Assembly: GCA_900769975.1 (NCBI GenBank)
Contig: CAAGIR010000149.1
Location: 1 to 8,796, forward strand
Length of the DNA: 8,796 bases
Source: Spirochaetia bacterium
GTDB taxonomy: Bacteria; Spirochaetota; Spirochaetia; Treponematales; Treponemataceae
Direction of reading: 5' to 3'
Shown: positions 1 through 7,574 of the stretch, in pieces
How positions within the stretch are numbered: position 1 is the stretch's first letter
Layout of the letters: each line of letters starts with the position of its first letter
Translations under genes and position numbers: made by a program
The notes under the pieces: model-generated
What the model was told of the DNA's origin: nothing
The model's input: the letters and a program-made list of their open reading frames with translations, nothing else
Database searches by the model: none

Positions 1-3000
1 GAATAACAGAACACTGTTCTGCTACGGCGGTTATTCCGACAAGATTATAGTCATCGCACCACCAGATAAAATCCTTACCGTCAGTCGCCTCGCCGTTTAC
101 AAGAGTTGCGGTTACTGTAGTAAGATTTTTGTCAGTAGGCTTAAGCTTTATGATGTTCTGGGAAGTCGAGATATAAACGCCGTCTTCCTGAGTGTCCTCT
201 ACGATTACAAGAATAGTCTTGGAATAGCTGTCCGAGTACCGTGAGTTTGTAATGGTAATGTATGCCATGCCGGTCTGAAGACCTTTTATATAAGCAGCTC
301 CTGAAACAGAGTTCACGAGAATTGTTGCGGAATTGCTTCCCTGAAAACGGAAATAATTATTGTCGGCATCTCCGTTACCGCCGACCATAGAAGCCTGTAA
401 AGTAGTTGAAAATCCTTTTTTAAGAGTGATGATATTCGTGTCGGTAGAGATATATGGCCGGTTTGTAACAACAGAAGAATCAAGCACTACAAGAAGAATC
501 TTCATCGCATAAAGACACTTTTCATGAGTAACCTTAATCTCGACGGTTCCTGGCTTGTTTGCGCAGATCAGGGAAGACGTTCCGTTGTTTGCAATAACAT
601 CCGCAATGCGGCTGTCCATGGAAGTCCATTTCCACATCTTGTTGTCGAGGGCATCACAGTTCATCAAAGAAACGTTCGCAGTGGCATAGTTTCCCTGCAC
701 AACGGTAATCACATTATTCGTTGTAGTTATGTAAGGAATAGTAGAGCTGTCAGGAGCGTTGTTTACTATAATAACAACTTCCTTTTCAAAATCAGCGCTC
801 TGGTGCCTTACGATAATCTTAGTCGTTCCGTTTTTCAGAGGCTTTATGTAACAGGTATTGGAATAATTTACATAAGAAATGCTTGCGATGGAAGTGTCCT
901 CACATTCAAATGTAAATCCTTTTGAAATACCCTGGGAATCAGAGTTTTCTGTATGATTGAGCGCAGCGACAAGAGAAACCTCTTCCTGACCTGCATAAAG
1001 GTCAAAAACATCCTTGTTAGTTGAAATATAAACAGAATCCTCATTCTTATATTCATACCGCTCGCCCGATTTCAAATATATGACAAGCTCATTCTGGGAA
1101 AGCGGATGCGTAATCGTAAGTGTTGCGCTTGCGTTGGAAGCAAGAGAAGTGACTGTAAACCTTTCGTTGTTATTGGTAACTTCAAAAAGATTGTTTGACA
1201 CCTTGTAGCCAAGCTTATGATAAGCATAACTTGCGATATTATACAGATCCACGGAGAAAGAAAGGCTTTCGTTTATATCCTCAAAGTAAAGCACGTTCTC
1301 GGATGTAGAAAGATAGCAGTCATTATTTTCATCAATAATACCTTCTTCAAGAATATTCACGACAAACGAAACGTCACTGCAGCCTGAGCTTGAAGCTTTT
1401 ATTAAAGCTGTTCCGGCCTTAAGTCCCGTAACAAGAGCCGTTTTATTGTAATCCTTTGTAGAAAGCGTAATGCAGTCGCTTCCACTTTCTACAGTCCATG
1501 TGATAGCTGGATTTCCGTCAAACCCGTCAGTCTCAAGGTTCAGGTTTATCTCCTGCCCCACAGTAATTGTTTCTTTTGCAGAATAAGTCCAGATAGACTT
1601 AACCCTGTATTCAGAAAGCTGTTCATTAGTGTCGTAATAGACAACGGTGAAAGTAAGTGAAGAATCTGCATCAGGATGAGAAACCGTTACAAAGCATTTT
1701 CCAGCTCCAGAACCTGAAGACGGAGTTGTAACGACACATTCAGCTTCATTTGCAGCAAGAGTTACAGGTCCCTCTGTTTTCCAGAGAATATCACCCTTAC
1801 TTCCGATTCCGCTGTATGAGACGGAAAGATTTTCTGTGTTTCCGTTCTGTATGTAAAGCACGGGTCTTGAGACAAAGTTCAAAAAGCTTTTTTCTTTAAC
1901 CGCAGCCTTTTCAGAAACAACGACTGTAATTCGTGTTGAATAAAGGGCTTTAGGATGCGAAATATCAATGTACGCAGTTCCCTTTGCGACCGGCTCAATC
2001 ACGCAATAAGCGTTTGCGCTCTGAGCGATTACGCTCCGGGTAACGGAAGTACCGTTTCCGTTTTTCCAGTTTATGACTTTACCGGAAGAGCCGTCCTCTG
2101 CAAGGTTTGTGATAGTCCATTTCAAATCATTTATGTCATTCTGATTTCCATTTTTCAGATAAACATTTATCTGGGAAGAGGAATCACCAGGTTTCATTCT
2201 TATGTAGTTCTGGCTTGTAGTGATATAGCAGGTTGCATCACTTGCCTCACCTGAAATATTCCTTACAAGAACAACAATCGAGCGGGAAGGAACTCCCGGA
2301 TAGGAAACTGTAAGCTTTACGCTGCCGGTTTTCTTTCCTTTGATATTGATGTTGTTTCCTGTGTCCTCTCCGTTTCCGTTATAAATGGTATATTCAATAT
2401 ACTCAACGGCATTCTCAGAGAATTCCCATGAGAAAAGTGAAGGCTCAACTTCTCCAAGATAGTTGTTTACATTTACGGTTACATACTCGTAATTTTTATC
2501 GGAAACAGTGACGAGGGTCTGTGAAGGCTCAATGTATGCCGTTTCCGCATTCTCAATTACACGCACAAGAATATCAAGGTCATAGTTTGCCATAGGATGA
2601 GAACAGCGTACAAAACACTCTCCAGCCTGATAAGCCTTAAGGGTAACATTAAGGCCGACTGCCTGAGAGACAACGACAGGTCTTGAAGCTATCTCGTTTC
2701 CTGTTGAGTCCACTATCGAATATGTAAATGCACTTGCATATTCACTGTTTACAGGATTCATAAGGTCTACCGCAAAATCAGCGGTATCGTCCTCAGAAAG
2801 GTTTATGGTAATGATGTTCTGAGTGGTTGTAATGTATGAAAGGTTTGTTCCGTCCGAAGAGCAGTCCACAAGCACGGAATAAGGATATGCCGCCTTGTTG
2901 TGTTTTACGGTAATTTTTGCAATACCGTCATTAAGGCCTGTTATCCAGCAGTAGTTGCCTTCTGTAGTAAGAGAAGCAACGGAAGGTTTGTCTATTGTAA

Positions 3001-3388
3001 ATGAATAGCCGTTAATATCCGCAACGGTTCCGCCGAACAAAGCGGCACTGATTTTCACTGTTTCATTAGGATTTACATGAACATAGTCAGAAGATGCGTA
3101 GACATAAGGATTAGTAATCCTTACTACGTAATTATCATCCGTTACGGTTACAAGACATGAAACAGAGTTTGAACCGCATGAAGCAGTAAGCGTTGTTGTT
3201 CCCGGCTGAAGGCCTGTAATTACGGCAGAGTAATTGTCGCATTTTGCAAAAATAACCTTGTCATTATAGCTCCAGCTTATGCTTGCGGAATTTTGATTTT
3301 TAGAAGCCTTAAGGTTTATAACTTCCATCGAACCGATGTTCACAGAAGATTTTGATTTATCGAAGGAAAGGCTGATGTTATTATCATC
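1..3388 (-). repeat. Tandem Ig-like (BIG2-type) modules in the lipoprotein
   Basis: From about residue 33 onward the protein is a chain of diverged modules of about 85-100 residues. Anchors that can be read in order include YVYASSD, YITTTQN, YIEPSQT, YITTSQN, YLSTSEN, YISTNKD, YITTTNN, YISTDTN and YISTSQN. Two central modules have lost the YI opening. The closing motif recurs as SHPMA, SHPKA, SHPDA, THPLS, RHQSA and THEKC. The modules are diverged rather than near-identical, so they are old duplications and not a recent slippage array. Confidence 0.85.
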
Positions 3389-3484
3389 CGGGGAATCCTC
3401 AAACGAAGCGATAAAATTACATGATGCGAAAACTCCAAGAAGGAACAGCATTCCTATAAAACTGAAAATTCTATTTTTGTTCAT
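1..3484 (-). CDS. Giant BIG2-type Ig-repeat surface lipoprotein, C-terminus beyond the window
   Basis: The minus frame is open from the ATG at 3484 to the left edge (1161 codons, no stop), so the protein is partial. Residues 1-21 form a signal peptide: basic start MNKNR, hydrophobic core and F-A-S before Cys22. This is a lipobox variant tolerated in spirochaetes and implies a lipid-anchored surface protein. After a short acidic linker come about eleven complete Ig-like modules and a twelfth cut at the edge. Modules open with variants of YI(S/T)TxxN and close with a G-x-A/T-x-I-x-V strand, a SHP, THP or HxxA turn and a final hydrophobic strand. The start at 3484 is preferred over the in-frame ATG at 3490 because GAGG at 3492-3495 sits 7 nt from the former and only 1 nt from the latter. 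It begins 12 nt after the upstream paralogue's stop, suggesting co-transcription. No enzyme motif is visible. Adhesion or a surface scaffold is inference from the family. Confidence 0.92.
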   Translation of the reverse strand, partial: MNKNRIFSFIGMLFLLGVFASCNFIASFEDSPDDNNISLSFDKSKSSVNIGSMEVINLKASKNQNSASISWSYNDKVIFAKCDNYSAVITGLQPGTTTLTASCGSNSVSCLVTVTDDNYVVRITNPYVYASSDYVHVNPNETVKISAALFGGTVADINGYSFTIDKPSVASLTTEGNYCWITGLNDGIAKITVKHNKAAYPYSVLVDCSSDGTNLSYITTTQNIITINLSEDDTADFAVDLMNPVNSEYASAFTYSIVDSTGNEIASRPVVVSQAVGLNVTLKAYQAGECFVRCSHPMANYDLDILVRVIENAETAYIEPSQTLVTVSDKNYEYVTVNVNNYLGEVEPSLFSWEFSENAVEYIEYTIYNGNGEDTGNNINIKGKKTGSVKLTVSYPGVPSRSIVVLVRNISGEASDATCYITTSQNYIRMKPGDSSSQINVYLKNGNQNDINDLKWTITNLAEDGSSGKVINWKNGNGTSVTRSVIAQSANAYCVIEPVAKGTAYIDISHPKALYSTRITVVVSEKAAVKEKSFLNFVSRPVLYIQNGNTENLSVSYSGIGSKGDILWKTEGPVTLAANEAECVVTTPSSGSGAGKCFVTVSHPDADSSLTFTVVYYDTNEQLSEYRVKSIWTYSAKETITVGQEINLNLETDGFDGNPAITWTVESGSDCITLSTKDYNKTALVTGLKAGTALIKASSSGCSDVSFVVNILEEGIIDENNDCYLSTSENVLYFEDINESLSFSVDLYNIASYAYHKLGYKVSNNLFEVTNNNERFTVTSLASNASATLTITHPLSQNELVIYLKSGERYEYKNEDSVYISTNKDVFDLYAGQEEVSLVAALNHTENSDSQGISKGFTFECEDTSIASISYVNYSNTCYIKPLKNGTTKIIVRHQSADFEKEVVIIVNNAPDSSTIPYITTTNNVITVVQGNYATANVSLMNCDALDNKMWKWTSMDSRIADVIANNGTSSLICANKPGTVEIKVTHEKCLYAMKILLVVLDSSVVTNRPYISTDTNIITLKKGFSTTLQASMVGGNGDADNNYFRFQGSNSATILVNSVSGAAYIKGLQTGMAYITITNSRYSDSYSKTILVIVEDTQEDGVYISTSQNIIKLKPTDKNLTTVTATLVNGEATDGKDFIWWCDDYNLVGITAVAEQCSVI

Positions 3485-3491
3485 ATCCATA

Positions 3492-3495
3492 CCTC
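3492..3495 (-). promoter_or_regulatory. Ribosome binding site selecting the lipoprotein start
   Basis: GAGG lies in the 12-nt gap between the two giant genes, just after the TAG stop of the upstream one. Its 7-nt spacing to the ATG at 3484 favours that codon over the ATG at 3490. The position allows translational coupling or reinitiation after the upstream gene. Confidence 0.6.
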
Positions 3496-3496
3496 G

Positions 3497-6400
3497 CTAT
3501 TCAGCCAATGCCTGGTAATAATCATTGGAATCTGTACAAGGACAGTTCCTTACCTGGACATAGACCGGAATCTTGTATTTTGCAGGAGATGAGTTATCAC
3601 CTGCAGCATAGTTTGCATATTCAATCACAAGGTCTCCGACATAAGAAGTTTCCTTGATGGTTTCGTTTCTAACTTCGATTGCCTTGTCACTTTCTATCAA
3701 AAGCCGGTACATATTTTTGACACCGCTGGAGACAGAAGTAAATCCAGAAGATGCCGTCTTCTTATACTTGTAAACAGAATATTCGTGGTCATGGTAGAGC
3801 GTAAAATTATGGGAATTGTAGCTTGTTCCGGGAGCCGTTCCAAAAACGTGCTCTGCCTGTGTCTTTTCTCCACCATTCTTGTCATCGTACTTAATGCCGT
3901 CAGTAAGGCTTGAAGCAGAAGCAGATTTCTGGAAAGTAACCTTACTGATATAGACGTTTGAATAAGGCTCGGCTTCCTCGTTCACAGAGACAGTACCTGT
4001 AAGATATTCTCCATCTCCGAGGAAGATGGTGTTTGTAGCTTCATCATAGAAAGAATATTTTGAGCATTTCTCGTTAGAAGCATAAACGCCCTCATTTACA
4101 GAAGGAACCTGTCTCTTAATTTCCGGCAGAAAGGTATGACGTGGATAGTACACCTTTATCTTGATATTCTGCTGTCCGAACTCATAGCCAGAAGCAACCT
4201 CATTATTTGAAGAAACTACATTGTCATTAACAGCCTTGATGTTTACGTTGCAGTTTACCTCGCCGTTAACCTCAAACTGTAAAGTTCCACGGACAATGCC
4301 TGTAGAATTTGAATCGAGGGTTGTCTCGTGAGTATCTATAACCCAGCCCTCACCTTCCTTGCGGCCGTTCTTAAGACTGAGCGCTTCTCCTACAGCACCT
4401 GTAGTTGTATTTGTAACAATAAGTTTTGAACATGCCGGACGAAGCTCATAATCAACGTAGAGAATGTCCTTTTTGTTGTGAACTTCTTTAGGAGTTGAAG
4501 AAACTATTGTCTTGCTTAAAGTAAGAAGGTTTCCGTAAGTATTTGAGATGGAAACAGAATCTTCCTGTAAAGAACTTGTCTTCACTCTCAGAATTGCAGT
4601 ACCTTCGGTTGTCTTACCGGAAACGGCTATAGTTCCGACATTCTCTGGGTAATGGAATACTTCCTTTGTAACAGGATTCTCCCAGGTCCTCATATAGCCG
4701 GAAGATACAGTGTTTATGTCAAAATAAGAGTTATCTCCTCGGAACCATTCAGTAACCTTATCTTCAGGAGGTACTGTTTCCCAGTGAAGAGGCTTTGTTT
4801 CTCCAGGATAAAGCTGGAAAGTAGAAAGATAATACTTGTTTCTGTTATCAACTAAGATTCCGTTTTCATAAGTAAAATTTGACTCATCATCGTAAACGAA
4901 GAAATTTACCTTCGGTGCTTCTGAAACGATAACCTTGCAGCTTGCCGTATTTCCGGTTGAAGGAATTGTACAGTAAACGGTAGCGGTTCCAGGCTTCTGG
5001 GCATTAACGGATGCTTTGTTTCCCTTGGAGCTGAACACAAAGAAATCCTGTTCCGTGTCCGGGTCCGAATCATTTATAACCTTCCATTCAAGCTCCTCGC
5101 CGGTATCGTTCTGCACGGTTGCAACAATGGTCTGTGTGTCTTCACCAATCAAAACCGGCAGGGTTGAATAATTTAAGGTTACGGTAGGCTCACCTACCCC
5201 AGTAACGATTACATAAAGGGTAAGCGGATTAATTGCGACACCGTTTTCTTTTTCGTGAGTAACGGTAATTGTAGTTTTTCCAGAGTTGATTGCCTCAATC
5301 TGAACATCACTGCCATAAGTTTTTGTAGAAGGCCTGAATTCGATGAACTTTCCAGAGCCTTCATTTATGCTCCAGTTGAGACCTGCAGAGGTTGTATCAA
5401 CTGTATTGCCGTAAAGCTTTGCGGAAATATTTCTTTTCTCGCCTTTATTCATTGTGATGATAGTAGAAGAAGAATCCGGGTACAGACCGATATACGGCTT
5501 TGTTTCATCCTTTTTCTTTACGCTTACCAAAAGCTGTGCCTCAGCCTGTTTTGCACCACTCTTTGTCTGCAAGGTTGCGGTAATCGTACAGGTATAAGAC
5601 TCATAGCCCTGTGGAAGCGTTCCCGGATGCAAGGTACATACGGAAGAGTTTCCGAACGCCGTACACAGAGAATTATCTGAAGATTTATAGGAAACTTCAC
5701 AGTCAACGCCTGTTGCCGGAACTTCCATATTTATAAAAGTATCTTTTCCGGTTTCAATCTCGATTGACTTTGAAGCAAAGGCAAAATCAGAGTAGTTGCT
5801 GATATAAAGAACGATGTCTTTCTGTGTCGCTGCTTTTGGGTGAGAACAATGAATGTTCACGGTTCCAGAGCTGATTGGCTCAATAAGGCATGAAGCGCCT
5901 GTATAGTTCATATTGATTATGTTATAACTGTCTGCCCACCACTTGAAGTCATACATATCGTTTGCGTCCCCGTTCACAAGCGTTGCGGTGATGGTCTTTG
6001 ATTCGTCTGAAGGACTCATCTTTATGATGCTTTCAGTAAGCGAGATGTAGCAGTTAGTTACAATCTTCGGCTCACAGATTACAAGAATGCTTCTTGCAAC
6101 CGATGCCCGTGGATGAGAAACCATTACCTGAGTAACGCCTTCCTTGAGCGCCTTAATCTGAGCCTCGTTATTGCTGTAATTAAGACGGGCAACAGAAGAA
6201 TCAGCTATCGACCAGCTGAAACCGGTGTTGTCACTTTCAGTTCCGCCTATAAGCTCTGCAACGACATTTGCAAGCTCACCATCTACAGTACATGTAACGA
6301 TATTGTTACAGCTAATATAAGGGTCCTGTTTTGCCGCAACCGGGTCTACTACATTTACGATAATTTCAAGAGGATATGAGCAGTGTTCATAATTCTCTAC

Positions 6401-7288
6401 AATGATTTTTGCAGAACCTTCTTTCTTACCGTAAACGACAGCAATGTTTCCTGATCCTGATACGGTTGCAATATCATTGTTTGAACTTCTCCAGCTGTAG
6501 CCGGAAATTATATTTGAATCAGAATTCTTGATTTCTACATTTACCGTAACATTGCTTGATTCCCCTACGCTCACAACATTCTGGGTTGTCGTAAGATACT
6601 TGAATCCCTTAAGTTCTTCCTCAGAGTTTGCAACGTTTACAAGAATTTCCTTTGTAATTTCTCCTGCAAGGACATTTGAAACCGTGATGATTGCCTGCCC
6701 CGGCTGCAGGGCCTTAATGGTACATGTGCCGGAAGTTAGACCTGTTATTTCAATTTTGTCTGAGCCTTCAGTAACGCTCCAAGAGAAGCTTCCTGTCTGA
6801 GTAGTATTTACTAAAGAACAGCCGATTGTCTTAGATTCACCGTTCATCATATTGACTACATCATTTTCTGCTGTGATATAGACAATATAATCATCATTCC
6901 ATTCATAAAGCTCCCCGCATTTTGCATTGATGGAAAGGGAGTTCATTGACATTTTATTCGTAACTTTTATCTGAGACTTTCCGGGCTTGTTTGCCGTAAG
7001 CTGCACTGAAGAGCCTGGACTTCCATAAAGGCTGAAAACAGGTTCAGAAGAAGAAACATTTTCAATGTCAGTCATAGACCAGACTGTATAAAGGCTCATG
7101 TCGGCGGCACTGATATTAACTCCGTTTACATTCAGTGTAGCACTGTCGCCCTCTTTCTCTATAACCACTGCATTAAGGTTTGTAGTCATGTAACCTGCGT
7201 TTTCGTCAAAGATTTCAGATGATTCTCCGGCTTTCAGAACCGTTACATTAAATTCAACAGGAGCGGAACTTCCTCCGACAGAAGCCAT
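3497..7288 (-). CDS. 3' fragment of a giant Ig-repeat protein gene cut by the insertion sequence
   Basis: The open frame gives 1263 residues from the first ATG, but that ATG is probably not the native start. The frame continues upstream as G-S-A-V-I (7289-7303) and meets a TAG only at 7304-7306, where the element's inverted repeat begins. G-S-A-V-I-M-A-S matches the G-S-A-K-I-I-V strand at residues 291-297, so the fragment starts inside an Ig module. There is no signal peptide, unlike the downstream paralogue. Modules follow at about residues 31-122, 134-220, 229-314, 322-406, 411-497, 500-592 (diverged), 597-695 and 700-790. Residues 794-1263 show no clear module repetition, though one further Ig fold may lie at about 794-910, and end near N-C-P-C. 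The intact protein was probably an exported surface protein of the same class as its neighbour. AGGGA at 7301-7305, 12 nt before the ATG, is a poorly spaced ribosome site, so weak expression of the fragment cannot be excluded. It could equally be annotated as a pseudogene. Confidence 0.85.
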   Translation of the reverse strand: MASVGGSSAPVEFNVTVLKAGESSEIFDENAGYMTTNLNAVVIEKEGDSATLNVNGVNISAADMSLYTVWSMTDIENVSSSEPVFSLYGSPGSSVQLTANKPGKSQIKVTNKMSMNSLSINAKCGELYEWNDDYIVYITAENDVVNMMNGESKTIGCSLVNTTQTGSFSWSVTEGSDKIEITGLTSGTCTIKALQPGQAIITVSNVLAGEITKEILVNVANSEEELKGFKYLTTTQNVVSVGESSNVTVNVEIKNSDSNIISGYSWRSSNNDIATVSGSGNIAVVYGKKEGSAKIIVENYEHCSYPLEIIVNVVDPVAAKQDPYISCNNIVTCTVDGELANVVAELIGGTESDNTGFSWSIADSSVARLNYSNNEAQIKALKEGVTQVMVSHPRASVARSILVICEPKIVTNCYISLTESIIKMSPSDESKTITATLVNGDANDMYDFKWWADSYNIINMNYTGASCLIEPISSGTVNIHCSHPKAATQKDIVLYISNYSDFAFASKSIEIETGKDTFINMEVPATGVDCEVSYKSSDNSLCTAFGNSSVCTLHPGTLPQGYESYTCTITATLQTKSGAKQAEAQLLVSVKKKDETKPYIGLYPDSSSTIITMNKGEKRNISAKLYGNTVDTTSAGLNWSINEGSGKFIEFRPSTKTYGSDVQIEAINSGKTTITVTHEKENGVAINPLTLYVIVTGVGEPTVTLNYSTLPVLIGEDTQTIVATVQNDTGEELEWKVINDSDPDTEQDFFVFSSKGNKASVNAQKPGTATVYCTIPSTGNTASCKVIVSEAPKVNFFVYDDESNFTYENGILVDNRNKYYLSTFQLYPGETKPLHWETVPPEDKVTEWFRGDNSYFDINTVSSGYMRTWENPVTKEVFHYPENVGTIAVSGKTTEGTAILRVKTSSLQEDSVSISNTYGNLLTLSKTIVSSTPKEVHNKKDILYVDYELRPACSKLIVTNTTTGAVGEALSLKNGRKEGEGWVIDTHETTLDSNSTGIVRGTLQFEVNGEVNCNVNIKAVNDNVVSSNNEVASGYEFGQQNIKIKVYYPRHTFLPEIKRQVPSVNEGVYASNEKCSKYSFYDEATNTIFLGDGEYLTGTVSVNEEAEPYSNVYISKVTFQKSASASSLTDGIKYDDKNGGEKTQAEHVFGTAPGTSYNSHNFTLYHDHEYSVYKYKKTASSGFTSVSSGVKNMYRLLIESDKAIEVRNETIKETSYVGDLVIEYANYAAGDNSSPAKYKIPVYVQVRNCPCTDSNDYYQALAE
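4919..7198 (-). repeat. Tandem Ig-like modules in the interrupted gene
   Basis: About eight modules of 85-100 residues share the layout seen in the downstream lipoprotein: YMTTNLN, YITAEND, YLTTTQN, YISCNNI, YISLTES and YIGLYPD openings, a central W (FSW, YSW, FKWW, LNW, LEW), and SHPRA, SHPKA or THEKE before the last strand. The module at residues 411-497 (5798-6058) closely resembles the last visible module of the lipoprotein (1-178), sharing the segments ATLVNG, a DF-x-WW core and D-x-YN. Confidence 0.8.
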
Positions 7289-7305
7289 GATAACTGCGCT
7301 TCCCT

Positions 7306-7321
7306 AATATGTTGTGTCTTC
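7306..7321 (-). repeat. Inverted repeat, right (3') end of the IS
   Basis: On the plus strand this reads AATATGTTGTGTCTTC, the exact reverse complement of 8776-8791. It lies immediately downstream (in element sense) of a perfect TTGACA. The next bases, 7305 and lower, belong to the interrupted gene unless the IS tip extends slightly beyond the repeat. Confidence 0.88.
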
Positions 7322-7327
7322 TGTCAA
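7322..7327 (-). promoter_or_regulatory. Outward -35 box at the right IS end (circle-junction promoter half)
   Basis: TTGACA is a perfect -35 hexamer pointing out of the element, placed exactly before the right inverted repeat. In the present insertion the sequence 16-18 nt downstream is AGGGAA-like, with no -10. If the ends are joined in a circle, AT-rich left-end sequence is placed there; abutting the repeats gives TATGTT at 18 nt or TAATAT at 15 nt, each 4 of 6. Junction promoters are known for IS110-family circles. The exact spacing depends on the unknown tip bases. Confidence 0.45.
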
Positions 7328-7522
7328 GAATAAAAATCAGATAAGATCATTCGGCAATTTACCACTCTAATATTCTTGGATCATGAATAAATCATGCCAT
7401 ATAGGGCAATGGATTCGCCAAAGTTCTTGTTGTCTCGGTACAGGCATCGTAATTCATAAAAATGAATACTGCCAACAGGGGAATCAAAGATAACTAATCC
7501 TTGTCGTCTGATTTTTATTCTT
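7326..7522 (-). ncRNA. Candidate IS110/IS1111 bridge RNA (seekRNA)
   Basis: The 3' non-coding end carries a perfect 16-bp inverted repeat (7507-7522 with 7326-7341) enclosing 165 nt, a size close to known bridge RNAs. Hand folding of the minus-strand RNA gives two units. Unit 1: bulged stem 7485-7495/7422-7429, an internal loop, then GGCA/UGCC (7470-7473/7443-7446) and a 6-bp AUUCAU/AUGAAU hairpin with UUUU loop (7452-7467). Unit 2: 7415-7421/7350-7356 with G-U pairs, CCAUU/AGUGG (7408-7412/7362-7366), an internal loop, and a CAUGA/UCAUG hairpin (7382-7396). Two successive internal loops fit the target- and donor-binding loops of this RNA class. A short stem at 7532-7546 may be a 5' hairpin, and TATAAG (7537-7542) resembles a -10 box without a good -35. 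Ends and pairing are by eye, not computed. Confidence 0.6.
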
Positions 7523-7531
7523 TTGCAGAAC

Positions 7532-7546
7532 AGCTTCTTATAAGCT
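7532..7546 (-). other. Small stem-loop between the transposase stop and the candidate RNA
   Basis: AGCTT and AAGCT (7532-7536 and 7542-7546) form a 5-bp stem with a 5-nt loop. It is too weak and lacks a downstream U-run in the sense direction, so it is not called a terminator. A 5' hairpin of the guide RNA is the more likely role, if any. Confidence 0.25.
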
Positions 7547-7574
7547 TTTAAACTCTCTCATTTTTATATTAAAT

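Noticed and set aside
3326..3518. Plus-strand frame near 3336-3518
   Set aside because: It overlaps the lipoprotein signal-peptide region and the gene junction in antisense, with no ribosome binding site noticed.
524..6800. Several plus-strand open frames of 60-141 codons, for example 524-925, 1955-2254, 5255-5680, 6113-6379 and 6528-6800
   Set aside because: They lie antisense to the long minus-strand frames, show no recognisable domain, and their sequences read like reverse translations of the repeat modules.
7288..7288. ATG at 7288 as a genuine start with an N-terminal export signal
   Set aside because: The first residues (MASVGGSSAPVEF) lack a basic-hydrophobic signal and continue an Ig strand encoded upstream up to the IS boundary.
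1..7288. CRISPR array or satellite-like DNA repeat to explain the periodicity
   Set aside because: Periodicity of about 270-300 bp follows protein modules, with coding frame kept and strong sequence divergence; there are no identical direct repeats with spacers.
7532..7560. Rho-independent terminator after the transposase
   Set aside because: The stem is only 5 bp and no U-run follows on the minus strand; on the plus strand TTTT follows, but no gene there needs it.
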